Assembly (NCBI RefSeq): GCF_034190915.1
Contig: NW_026947502.1
Span: 40,206,785 to 40,270,784 of the forward strand
DNA: 64,000 nucleotides
Direction: 5' to 3'
Origin: Cavia porcellus
Lineage: Eukaryota; Chordata; Mammalia; Rodentia; Caviidae
Shown: positions 23,041 to 34,015 of the stretch, piece by piece
Layout of the letters: each line of letters begins with the position of its first letter
Numbering within the stretch: position 1 is the stretch's first letter
The notes under the pieces: generated by a model
Seen by the model: only the letters and a program-made list of their open reading frames with translations
What the model was told of the DNA's origin: nothing
Database searches by the model: none
Position numbers and translations under genes: made by a program

Positions 23041-24334
23041 TGTAAAGCACAATCATCCCACTCTACAAGCCCTCAGGTCTTAACTTGCTCCAGCCTCACT
23101 CAGAAGTCCACAAAGTACCATATGAGACTCAAGGCAACTTTCCTCTAGCTATAAGCCTGAAAAGTCAAAAATAAGCTATCTACTTCTAGGACATTATTGT
23201 GGGACAGGCACAGAATGAACATTCTCGTTTTAAAAGGTAGAAGCAGGGAAGCAGACAGGTGGAAGTGGCACAAGGAAAGACTGAAACCAACAGTGCCCGT
23301 ATTCAGCCTCAGAGCACCAGGTCTGCAGTCTGCGCACACTGTGCCGGGTTGGCTCCTGAGGCCCTTGTGGATTTGTTAGCATCAGTCCACACAGAGATGC
23401 TCTTTGCACCTAGCTGGTGGTTCTATTAGGGGACCCCCTGTGTATCTATGTTTCCATAGCTTTTCCATATTTATTGTTCTACTCCACCACTGTAGCAGAC
23501 TATTCCCTGGCCTCCCAGGCTTCACTCTGAAATCTCACTGGCAACCATCATTTTCCCATAATGCCCATATTCTGCACACCTGATGAATCAGCACCTGAGA
23601 TCATTGGCTACTGTCTGCCATCTCCTCCTTTCAGTGATGTTATAAGGCCTGCTTGAACCATGTCTTGCAGCAGCTTTAGAACATTTCTCCAAAAAGCAGA
23701 ACGGAGAAATGCCACTGGGCCATGAGTCTGTGGAGAACGTCCTGGGTTTCATGAAACAGTTGTGCCCTGCTGGTCCTCCAGGCCCACAATGGGAGACGTG
23801 TCCTCAAAGACAATTGGAAGATGCCCTTGAAACCTTTTTCCTATGTCTTTCCTACAGTCTTTAGCTCACAGCTCCCTCTTGTTCAGTCCCAAACATGTTC
23901 ATTTGCACAAATGTATATAAACAGGCTGTGATTTTTTTTCCAAATCTTTCTGCGGTTTCCTTTGTTATTGAATTTTACTCTAACTTCAAAGTAGCCAGTA
24001 GGAGCACAGCAATCTGAATGCTTTGATGCTTAGATATTTGCTCAGCTGTATTTACCCAATTTATCTCTCAAATTTAAACTCCCCAAAATCTCCACCGCAG
24101 TAAGGGCTTCACAGTGATGTCATCACAGTGGATCCTCATTTCCACCTGGGACTAACCTAGGCTTTGCCTTGTTCGACCTTGCCAGAATCACCCAGAATAT
24201 TCTGTTAACAATACAGCCTTCTCTTGCCTTCTCCTCTAAAGTCTTCCAACCTCTGCCCACTTCCCAGTTCCAAAGCCAAGTCCACATTTCCATATACATA
24301 GTTGCAACAATAATACTACTCCTCAGTACCAAGT
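23041..24334. other. No gene recognised; unassigned sequence
   Basis: Unassigned; open frames 69 codons or fewer apart from those entering the next LTR. 23480-23720 is somewhat GC-richer but has no exon signature that I can support. Confidence 0.5.
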
Positions 24335-24690
24335 TTCTATATTATACTGTTTTTCATTGCTACAGCAAAATACCTGAGACTGAGAACTTACCAAAAAAAG
24401 TGATTTGGCTCACAATATTGAAGGCTGAATTTCCAAACTTCAGCAGCCCCATGTTTGTCCTCTGCTGTTATCCCCTTTCCTATATTACAATCTGATAAAC
24501 AAATAGAAAAGGAACCAGTTGAATGGAGAAGGGGCCAGTGCTCACCATTGGCCTCACTTTATAACAAATCGCTCTCTCAGAATAAACCACATTTCTCAGG
24601 GTGAGTATTGGACCCTGCAAAGATGGTAATGCCATGACCTGATTATCATCCATTGGGCTTCACTTCATAAAAGTTCCAGAACCACTTAGA
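24335..24690 (-). mobile_element. MaLR-type LTR, antisense
   Basis: 'ttttcattgctacagcaaaatacctgagactgagaacttaccaaa' and 'gatttggctcacaatattg' reproduce the antisense start of a MaLR LTR. The tail contains 'ttctcagggtgagtattggaccctgcaaag'. Same broad class as the copy near 22.6 kb, but a separate insertion. Confidence 0.62.
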
Positions 24691-27600
24691 GCTGCATTGA
24701 AATGCAGGCCTTCAGGAAACAAACTGTTCGGAGACAGAACACATCCAACCATAACAAAATAGTAAAAATGTCCATGTCACAATTCTCACGGTCCAGGGAC
24801 CTACACTTTGAAAACCTCTGCTTTAATGATATATAATTATGAGGGAAAAATTCACAAATGAGAAAAGTGGTGGTAAGCATTGAGAGTACATTTGGTCTAG
24901 TGAGCTTTCTTACAGAGGAGAGTTTTGGAGAGATTTTAAAGGGGTGCTCATGTTGGGTAAAAGAGCTGTGAGGTCCTATCAATTTCCCAGCTGATTTTGG
25001 TCACAGTTATGGGTAGGTTGTAAATCTTTTACTTATATACCAATATTATTTCTGTCAGAATATTCCAGCATCATGCTTGGAAGGAATAGACAGAAATATC
25101 AAACACAGATCTGAGTGAAACGAAATAGTCAGACTCTGTGCTTGGAAAAGTATTTGCAACAAATGAGGAAACTATTTCTCTCCTGATGTTGCCAGCACTT
25201 TGATGCACCCAGGGGAGAAGAACAACAGAGCTAAGGTGAATATTTATGTGCTTCAGAAAACATCATACTATTGCTGCTTTTTTATATCAGTTTTTTCTCC
25301 AAATAATATATTATGAGCATTTCCCATTTTCTTTGAGAACTCTAATTTGTTTTCTAACACTCCATCATGTAGATACAACTTAATATTTAATTAACCTTTT
25401 TTGTTGAATGTTCCTTATTCAGATGTTGTGTACCACAAGTACAAAAGGTTTAAAACCACTGCAATAGTGCTTGGTAATTATGTCAGAAACTCTAGTGTCA
25501 TTACAAGTGTTCAAATAACTTTTTTCTAACAAATATAAAAGCCAGCAGACTACTTTTGTGGAAAATGTTACCAAAAAGCCAAATCCTAACATGGTGAGAC
25601 ACTAACACTTCAAGAAACTGGCAATACACCTTGATTCTTTGTGTTTTGATAAAAGATTTCATACAAGAAAGACACATAGATCATCATATAGAGTATATGT
25701 AGGTAGAGTTTATTGCAAAACAATATATTTTGAAAAAGGGAGAATATATCTTCAAGCTGTAACAGCTGCTCTAAATGAAGTCATGGATTACATTTATATT
25801 AGTAAGTGGGCCTTTCAAGGAATATCTTTTGCTTATTTCAAGGTCACTGTTCTTTCACAAGTAAAATGAGTGTTGTTCACACATCTCAGAGAGAAGCAGG
25901 TCGCTATTTATTCCTTAGGTAGGTATCTCCATTTAGTTTGTTTTAGGACCTTTAGATCTTTCTACGTTTTCCCCTTGTCTGGATCTGGTGTGGGCCCTGT
26001 ATCATATCAGCACATTTAGAGGAAGTTATATTTTTTGAGCTAGAGTTTGAAACCACAAGCTCGTGGGGATTTTATCTATAGCTAATGATTGAAAAAAAAA
26101 AAAAAGAGAAAAACATCACATCTTTGCTGTTTAAGTAGCCCTAGCTGCCTATCACCAGGCCTAATAATGACTACATTTCTGCCTAACAGAAAAGCTATCC
26201 AGTTGCCTGTTACATGCAATTTTATCTTAAGATGCTAAATCACCAAGAGTAACTATAAAACTGATTTAACCTATTTCCACAGAAAGTTCTCATTGTGAGA
26301 TCTTGGCATGATAACCTGTGCAGATCTACTGGTACCTGACCCATACATGACTACATAAGTATTTTGAGTCAATAAATGATTAAATTCTGAAGCATCACTT
26401 ACTAATGTAAACAGAATATTAATTGCTTATGCTATTAATTATAAGCAAAGGTCACTCTTAATGTTGATTAAATCTCATTATAATGAAAGAGAAATAACTA
26501 AAAAAAACCTCATCTCTTCAGGTTATATGTGCACCACTGCAATCTACTGGCTTACATGTTTTTTCTGTCAGGTTAAACAAACTATTAAGTGAGCGTTCGT
26601 TCCCAGAGACAAGAACAGAACATCTGAGTAATAACACTTACCCATCGTGTTAGCACTGTCAGCAATAATACTGGCCACCCAACTCCTGACTCAGGATGAA
26701 TTCTAGACTGCTAAATCATGGATAATTTCTGATAAAGCAATCGATTCTCACTGAACAATGCTAAAGGACCATCACTGGGACTGGTGATTTGCTCCTTTCC
26801 TTGGGGAGATTTTTAAAGAGACATCATGCTAGAATCATGTGAAGGGCTAATAAAAGTCATCATCCCCCAGGTCTCATTCCAAAACAAGTAGATTCACCAG
26901 GATTGGGGGAAAGAACAGTCAGAAGTGCTTTGCATGAGGTCCTCCAGTGACTCTCATGCGCCCCTGCAGTCGAGGAGTGCTGCTCAGACAGTGAAGCCAA
27001 GCAGTAGGGCCCAACTTCAGGTGCTCCATGATTTCAAGCAAACGATGACCTCAGAAAGTCCTCCAGGCCTCACCTCAAAGTGAAGAAAGAGATTCATAGT
27101 CTCTCAGGCATTGATTACCTCTGTCAGTACTAGAAGAAATATACCTCTCCGGAGGCCATAAATAAATCCTGTCAAGTTGCAAACCTGTGGAGTAACCTGG
27201 CAAAAAGTGACAAAGTGCTAAACAAGGATAATTGGTGGGCAACCCTGTCACTGACACATCCTTGGGATAAAAGGGAAATATGGTACCAGTTATTTTGGAT
27301 TTTCAACATCTTTTTATAGTACTGCTAAATTGGAATGGAAACACTTGCACTCAAATTGGTAGTGCCCTTAAGTGGCAAGAAAATTTCTCCTGAGCTCCAT
27401 TGGGTCCATTATCTCTGATGTTTCTGTGATGTAAATTGTACCTTATCCTGGAAAAGCCACCACCTTGGAAACCTGACAGATTATCCCACAGAGGGTCAAG
27501 AAAACTGGCCGTCACACCACTCAGATTCTGCAAGTGAATAATGAGGGTGTGAAATTTTGATCTTGAAGAAAGGCCCTAATAATTTATTTTATTATATATA

Positions 27601-27839
27601 TAAAAGCACATATACATATAATATATATCTACATACATATGTACCTTCTAATATAATATGCATGTGAATATGTGTCTTCTGATATGCTACTTTGGAAATT
27701 TTATACAGTAAGACCCAAATTTTTAACATTGTTACATTATTTAACAAACTTTACATCATCTTTACTTTATCCTTTTAAATTTATCACTACTATACGTTTG
27801 CTGTACCTAATGTTTACATTCCTTCTGAGGAGTTCGTAA
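24691..27839. other. No gene recognised; AT-rich unassigned sequence
   Basis: No frame above 98 codons. Includes a poly-A run near 26091-26105 and a TA/CATA-rich low-complexity patch at about 27585-27670. No exon, RNA gene or nameable repeat. Confidence 0.55.
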
Positions 27840-28233
27840 TGTGCATAACACACTTTAATTCTTTTTATTTTCCCTCCCTCCGTCTCTTACCTCCTTCCTA
27901 TTTCAAAAATATCTGTCTCCCTACTTCCTATTACCTATCTTTCATCTTGACCTTTATTTATGTTTTGGGTTTTTCATGTGATTTTAAGCTTGGGTGTTTC
28001 ATTTATTTCACTTAACACGATGGTTTCAAGTTGCAGTCATTTTCCTTCAGATGAGTAGAGTTTATCTTTATGTCAGAATGGCACTCCACTGTATATAAGC
28101 ACCATATTCTCTTTATCTATTCATCTGTTGATACATATATAGGCTGCTTCCAAGATTTAACTATTATGAATTGTACTACTATAAGGATGGGTACCTGTGT
28201 ATCTTGGTGACATGATGTGTTTAACTCTTTTGG
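27840..28233 (-). mobile_element. L1 3' UTR region, antisense, left part
   Basis: The reverse strand of the old L1 3' end: 'tttcacttaacacgatggtttcaag', 'tcagaatggcactccactgtatataagcaccatattctctttatctattcatctgttgatac', 'ggctgcttccaagatttaactatta'. It is interrupted by the insertion at 28247-31387 and resumes at about 31817. Confidence 0.7.
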
Positions 28234-29019
28234 AAAAATATCTAGAGAGGACTTCCGGGAGAACATGGCAGATAGATAGCAGCAACTTCGGAAGCTCTCT
28301 GAGAAACCGCACTTAAAATCCAGGAATGGTGCTGGGCAAGAAGTCCTAAGCAAGAGGAGATATATTTTGCTGACCCAGGAACGAACTAAACTAAGAGAAA
28401 CCAACTAGAAACGCAATCCCGGTGATATAACAGGAAAAGATAAGGTCTCAGCGTGGAAGCTGGAGCCCGCACCACTGGAAACCGCAATTTGAATTTCCTG
28501 CAGCCGCTGCTGCATACCAATCGAGACGGCAAGGAGAGAGGTGCGAAAGCTCTGAGAGTGGGAAGCGGTGAATGGAGTTGAGAGCGGGACTGGCCGGGAG
28601 CCCTGCATCGACCTGTGGTGAGTGAGCGGATCAGGGACCCCTCCATCGAGTAAGAGGCTTCAGCAAGGGACATACTGAGACCGTGCAGACTAGGTGGAAC
28701 AGGATGCTGCAGAGACTTCAGTTACATATTCCCCTCTCAAGCAGGATTGGTGGGGAGTGACTGGCTTGGGTGACGCTGATGACTGAGACCCAGTAACCTA
28801 GCCCAAACCAGGTCCCAGCACCTGGAGGTGCACCCTAGCAGTGAAGCCTTTGGTAGGTTGACCTGGAGGGGTGGGCCAAGCATAGGCTGCCCTGGTCTGT
28901 GACTACCTAGTACACTGCAGTGGACGGGAACACCTAGCCAGTGAAATTCAAACAAACTGTAACCGACAAAGAAAGAAACTGGGCCTCCTACATATGCTTG
29001 TATAAAAGGAACAAAAAAT

Positions 29020-30037
29020 ATGCAAATAGGGAGCAACAAGAAAGGATCCTTGGCCTCCAATCCTGAGAAATATGCAATATCACACACAGCACCAATAGAC
29101 ATAAAGCTCTATCTCCAGAGCCTCATAGACAAGTTCAAGAATGAAGTTATTAATCACCTGAAGCAAGATATAAGCAGAATAGTTAGAGAAATGCTAAGCA
29201 CCGCCCAAGAAAAAACAGATGGTGGAATGGAAGAACAGAAAAAAAAAAGGGGAGAATTGTTTGATGGAGAAAATAGAAAAAACATAGAATATGTGAAGCA
29301 GGTCAAAGAGATTACCAGGAAACTAAAAATTATATGGAAAACTGGCATAACAGCTTGAAAGAAACTAAGGATAGATTATCTGAACTGGAGAGCAGATTTG
29401 TAATCTGGGAGCATGAAATGAAAAACTTCTTAAAAATAACAGAAAAACAAACAGCAACAATACAAAGGCTAGAAGATGATAAGAGTATCTATAACTTAAG
29501 AATTAAGAACATAAAATAAAAAGTAGGGATACAAACAAATGGACTACAAAAGCTATTCACAGAAATAATCCAAGAGAATTTCCCTAATTTAGCAAATGAT
29601 AAAGATACTCCTATGTATGAGGCATACAGGACCTCAGCCACCTACAACCCAAACAGAGCAACACCCAGGCATATAATAATCAAAATTCCAGAAATCCAAT
29701 ATAAGAAGAGAATATTAAAAGCCATCAGAGACAAGAAACAGATCACTTACAAGGGAACACCCATCAGAATTACAACAGACTTCTCAGAACAAACCATCAA
29801 ATCACGAAGAGCGTGGGGGAAATAATTCAAGCTTTGAAAGATAATAACCTCCAGCCAAGATTGATATATCCTGCACAACTGTCCCTAGAAATTGATGGCA
29901 AAACAAGGTGCTTCCAGGATAAAGAGGAACTAGGGGAATTTGCAACCACCAATTCAAATCTACAGAGAATACTGCAGGATATTCTAAAAAAGGAAAATAC
30001 CAAGATTCCAGAAACAGTGGCCGAGAGGCCACAATGA
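29020..30037 (+). pseudogene. L1 ORF1 (RNA-binding protein), nearly full length but broken
   Basis: About 1018 nt, close to the 330-370 codons usual for L1 ORF1p, a trimeric RNA-binding chaperone. The start at 29020 (MQIGSNKKG) leads into a Lys/Glu-rich coiled-coil part. The first frame ends at 29358. The second frame (from 29334) carries 'LSELESRFVIWEHEMKN', a stop at 29517-29519, then 'NFPNL', 'YEAYRTSATYNPNRATPRH', 'IPEIQYKKRILKAIRDKKQ' and 'ITYKGTPIRITTDFSEQ'. A shift near 29815 leads into the C-terminal domain ('LQPRLIYPAQLSLEIDG', ending 30037). By my reading there are two frameshifts and one stop, which makes it much better kept than the copy at 7.0-7.8 kb. Confidence 0.85.
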
Positions 30038-30124
30038 ATGGAGCAGAAAGCGAAATGAAGAAGACAAACCAAAAACAAACAACAGAAAAAGAGCTCAACA
30101 GAAATGAGGCAGAGAAGATCGGAT

Positions 30125-31030
30125 GGTAGGAACAGCTATTTTGGAGAAAACAAGACATCATAATAGTGCTGATTTAGTATCACCTTGTTTTGAAGTCCAA
30201 TCAAACTTGTATTCTACTATCTCCATCGGCCTTAAAAGGTTGTATCTTTTTGGATATTATTATATATGATAGTATAAGCAAAAACTTTTATAGACAAGAG
30301 ATTATACAGAAACCATTGTTCATTTTCTGTTAATTGGTTCTAAATACCATGTAATAATGTCATTCTCTTGAATGGTTTTATAGTGTCTTGATATGTTTGG
30401 TGCTACATTATACGAAGTTATACTCAAAGATTTCAAGGAAAGAGACACTATGTTAACTATTTTTATGTCAGGATAACTTGTGGTGAAACACTATTTTGCT
30501 TAAATGGTTATGTTTTGACCTGTGCTGTTCTGTTGTTATGCCCTCTTTTATCTCAATCCCCCTTTTTTTTTAATTATTTACTTTTTTCTTTTTATTTTTT
30601 TAATTAAGGGAAAAATAAATAAAAAATAGCAGGATACATTATAGTAAGCTACTTTGTATTCCTATTAACTGGATTTGAACCCCTGTATTGCCCTCACCAT
30701 CTTGTTTTGACTGATTTTCCCCTATTCTGCTTTGCTTGATAGTACCAAGTTCGAAAGTATAGGCAACAACTGTGAAGACAATAAGATTCATTATGACACC
30801 CACTCTGGTTGACTATTATCTTCTTTTTAAAGTCCTGTAATGTCTCCAATGTTTTGGTTTTATTCTTTACTGTTTTGTTAAATTTTATTATAACTGGAAA
30901 TTCTTCTTAAAATAGCAAGATGCAGTATGGTAACCATTGTTGATCAGCTTGTATTTTGTTTTTACATTATCTATTATGTCCATCCTTTTGATTTGACTGA
31001 CTGTTCTGATATGTCACATTTGGTTTTACT
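30125..31030 (+). repeat. ~145-bp degenerate tandem units in the element's 3' tail
   Basis: Anchors related to 'tatggtaaccattg' fall at about 30161, 30307, 30451, 30642, 30794 and 30928 (spacings 146, 144, 191, 152, 134). The 191 interval contains a T/A-rich expansion at 30560-30630. Each unit also carries a 'tttgaagtcctgtaat'-like and a 'gtataagcaac'-like segment. Same units as in the other tails in this window. Confidence 0.7.
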
Positions 31031-31404
31031 CTCTTCAGAAAAAGTAATAAGAACTGTGGGAATAATAAAACCCAAAATGTGTAACTGTCATTGTACAAAA
31101 GAAAAGAAAAGAAAGTACTCTAAAGGTTATAACTGCATATATGTTTAAGTGTATAAGATAGGTAACCATATTACTGAGTTCTTTTGGATCATTGAACAAA
31201 ACTCTTTGCACTCTCACTGTTTGAAAGTCCTCTTTATATGCTTTAATTTTGTAACTTGAACAACTGTTTCTAAGATGAGAATATGTAATCTATTAAGTAG
31301 TGATTTCTTACTGTTTATTTGTTAAATTTTTTATTACTTGTACACTTTTTCTGCTTTTTTCTTTTTCTCCTTAAATTAAAAAAAAGAAAAAATATCTAGA
31401 AGGA

Positions 31405-31816
31405 GAATGTTATAGTTTGTACATTGTGTCAACTAGAAGCTTAACTAAGTGACTCAGCAGGTCACTTAGAGAATAAGCAGTTTCCTTTCTAGGACATTGT
31501 CCATTGTGTCAATTTCAGAACTTTAACTAAGTGATTCAGCAGGGAGCCAGAGTCCCTGGTCTGTAACATCCTCAATCTGTGAAAGAGCAGGGCAAGTAGA
31601 CGATTGAGTGCTACACCCATTCCATTCCAGGGGAGTAACCTGTATGCACTAATGTTTCCTTCGGCTGGCGCCTTCAACCTGAAGCAGGAAGACACCCTCT
31701 GCACAGTCCCTCATTTGACTCTGTGGCTGACCATTGTAGGCCAATTGTAATTTCTTATACATTTGTGTATCTTGTGTTACATCTGTTTCTCTAGCAAACC
31801 CTGACTGAGGAGTCTC
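31405..31816 (+). mobile_element. LTR-like insertion (ERVL/MaLR type, tentative)
   Basis: Begins about 'gttatagtttgtacattgtgtcaacta' and ends 'catctgtttctctagcaaaccctgactgagg', resembling mammalian LTRs that end in 'tctctggagaaccctgactaata'. It sits within the split antisense L1. A ~40-bp segment ('attgtgtcaa...taactaagtgantcagcagg') occurs twice, 80 bp apart (31422 and 31502). I cannot give the family. Confidence 0.4.
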
Positions 31817-31985
31817 CATACTGATTTCTAAAGTAACTGTACTAGTTTACTTTCCGACAAAAAAAAAAAAAAAAAAAAAAAAAAAGAATACGGGTTTCTT
31901 TTTCCCCTTCATCCTCACCAGAATTTGTTATTTGATTTTTTTTTATAATGGCCATTCTTTAAGTGTTATCACATTTTCTAAAAAA
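31817..31985 (-). mobile_element. L1 3' UTR region, antisense, right part
   Basis: Continues the antisense L1 of 27840-28233: 'agtctccatactgatttctaaagtaactgtactagtttactttcc', 'ccccttcatcctcaccagaatttgttattt', 'taatggccattctttaag'. A 27-bp A run (31859-31885) is inserted in it. Confidence 0.65.
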
Positions 31986-32477
31986 CTACTGAACCATAAT
32001 TTTAAACTACTAGATTGAAAGCTATGTGACATAATCAGGTTGCCTAGAGATGTTGAAAGATGTTAAGGATGCTGCAACTGCAAGATGGAAAGAGACTAGT
32101 TTCCTCATTCACCACATGGAAGAAAACTATTCATGAACCAAAAGTACATATTTTTAACTTATAGAGCAAGAAATAAATGTTTAGAGTGCTTGGATCCTTT
32201 ACAATTTGAGCTTGTTTTTACAGCAGCTGGTATCACCCTAGTGTAAATGCTATATCTGGCCCTATATCACAGCTTCTACAAAACTCTACAGTAATGCATT
32301 TTTTAAAAAAGTTTGTTGTGACTTATTTAAAACAGTAACTTCTAGTACTTTCAAATAACAGTAAATGAGAACACATTTTATAACAGCTGATATTCAGAAA
32401 CATATACTTAAAATGTTAGTGTTTGTTACTCAGATTTTTTAAATCTCCAATAAAAATAAATTTGAAGCTTAGTAATT
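31986..32477. other. No gene recognised
   Basis: AT-rich sequence between the split L1 and the tail-only insertion. Nothing identifiable. Confidence 0.5.
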
Positions 32478-33164
32478 AAAGTTGTCTGATTTCGGCAATA
32501 AGATTTACTATAATGCCCATTATGGTTTGACTATTATCTTCTTTTGAAGTCCTGTTAGGTCTCCAGTGTTGATTTTATTGGTCTCGTACTGTACTGTTTT
32601 GATCAATTCTATTATTCCTGATGATATAGGCAACTCTTTTTAAAAACAGCAAGAGGCACAATGGTAACTATTTTTGATCACGTGGTCTTCTATTTTTACA
32701 TCATGTACTATGCCCATCCTTCTGTTCTAACCAACTCTGTTCTGTTTAGTCACGTTAGGTTTTATTCTCTTCAAAAAAAGTAATAAGAACTGTGGGAGTA
32801 AAAAAATCCAAAAAGTGTAATTGTTATTGTAAAAAAGAGAGGAAAGGAAGGTGGTCTAAGGGATATAACTGCACGTTTGTTTGAATGTGTAGGATGGAAA
32901 ACCATATTACTGAGCTTTTGGTGGATCATTGAATGGAGCTGTCTGCAATCTCACTGTATGAATGTCCACTTTGTATGCTTTAATTTTATAATTTGGACAA
33001 CTGTTTCTAAGATGACAATGTGTAACCTATCAACTAATGATTTCTTACTGTATATTTTTTTCTTGAAATTCTGTATTATTTGTACCCTGTTACTGCTGTT
33101 TTTTTATTTCCTTTCTTTTTTCTCTTTAAATAAATAAAAAATATATATAAAGTTGTCTGATTTC
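32478..33164 (+). mobile_element. Tail-only (5'-truncated) copy of the ORF2-less L1 family, with TSDs
   Basis: A perfect 16-bp direct repeat, AAAGTTGTCTGATTTC, at 32478-32493 and 33149-33164 bounds a 655-bp insertion (32494-33148). The insert matches the distal tail of the 28.2-31.4 kb element: 'tttgactattatcttctttt', 'atggtaactatttttgatcac', 'gtaataagaactgtggga', 'ccatattactgag', 'tttctaagatgacaatg'. It has AATAAA at 33129-33134 and an A-rich end. 5' truncation is standard for L1-type insertion. Confidence 0.88.
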
Positions 33165-33644
33165 AAAAATGAAAAGCTCCATAATAGCTGGAACTCAGTA
33201 TCACAAGAGTTATAAGTAGAATGTGTGCCTCTTCATATGTGTTTTCTCGTTTGTTCTCAGAATTGCTCCTCCACTGCATTTATTTACTAAACATAAGTGA
33301 TTCATGTTCTGTGCCTTCTCACCATGTGAAGCAACAATTCATATGAAAATATACAAACTATAAGTCAAGATGTCACCATCAAGATGTATTTTCTGGAGGA
33401 AATCCCACCTGAGAATCAAGAAGAGAATCAGGAGGTTTTGCACTACCATGGCATTATCAAATAAAGCTAGTTGTGTGGTAAGAAAAAAAAAGTCTTATGG
33501 TCTTCAGAGTTTTTAAAGCCTAGAGAAAGTTCCTCAGCTGCTAATAATAATGCAAAGCTGGCATTCAAGAAAAAGAAATACTGCTGTACCAGGTTACACT
33601 CTCATTCAAGATCTCTTGATTAATAGATACTACTTGACCATGCC
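33165..33644. other. No gene recognised
   Basis: Unassigned sequence leading into a MaLR-like LTR. Confidence 0.45.
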
Positions 33645-34015
33645 CATCAATTTCAAGAGACTGCTAGAGAGGTGATTGGGTTGTGAGGGCACCCACTTCA
33701 TCAACAAGATTCCCACTCATGAGTAATAGCTGAGTGAGGTAATAGGAGATAAGTCCTAACTGGCGGAAGTGGGCTATGGAGACACGGCTTTGAGGAACAC
33801 CTGGCCCCTTTCTTTCTGGGTCCTTTTAACCGTTCTTTTCCCAGATCATCATGAATTGCACAGCTTTCTTTACCTTGCCCTTTCACTGTAATGCACCTGT
33901 CTTAGAGCCATCTTCCCATAAGCTAAATTTTTGAAACTGTGAGTCACAAAATATCTCTCTTTCTCTAAGCTGTGTCAGATATTTTGTTCCAACAATGGAA
34001 AGCTGACCAATGCAG
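33645..34015 (+). mobile_element. MaLR-type LTR, sense (left)
   Basis: 'gattgggttgtgagggcacccacttcatc' at the start, then 'cccactcatgagtaatagctgagtgag', a C/T-rich middle, 'cccataagctaaatttttgaaactgtgagtcacaaa' and an end 'cagatattttgttccaacaatggaaagctgacc'. This is the order of a MaLR LTR read forward, with its U3-type start and polyadenylation end. Confidence 0.55.

Larger units (their letters stand above)
28234..31400 (+). mobile_element. Second complete ORF2-less L1 element (HAL1-like) with TSDs
   Basis: A 13-bp direct repeat, AAAAATATCTAGA, at 28234-28246 and 31388-31400 encloses 3141 bp (28247-31387). The order is a GC-richer 5' region (28247-29019) starting 'gaggacttccgggagaacatgg', as in L1 5' ends; ORF1 (29020-30037); then directly a T-rich 3' tail of ~145-bp tandem units (30125 to about 31030) and a distal tail (31030-31387). 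No ORF2 and no old-L1 3' UTR block lie between ORF1 and the tail, unlike the 6.5-9.2 kb copy, which retains the 3' UTR block. This tail runs about 840 bp further than in that copy, past a T/A-rich stretch at 30560-30630. The 5' regions of the two copies are unrelated by eye. Confidence 0.87.

Noticed and set aside
27585..27670. AT-rich alternating patch considered as an origin or matrix-attachment site
   Set aside because: Low-complexity TA/CATA sequence. Nothing beyond composition supports a function.
28247..29019. GC-richer block considered as a CpG-island promoter of a host gene
   Set aside because: It lies inside a TSD-bounded element directly upstream of L1 ORF1, so it is the element's own 5' region.
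29802..30161. 119-codon minus-strand frame
   Set aside because: Antisense shadow of the L1 ORF1 C-terminal domain and tail.
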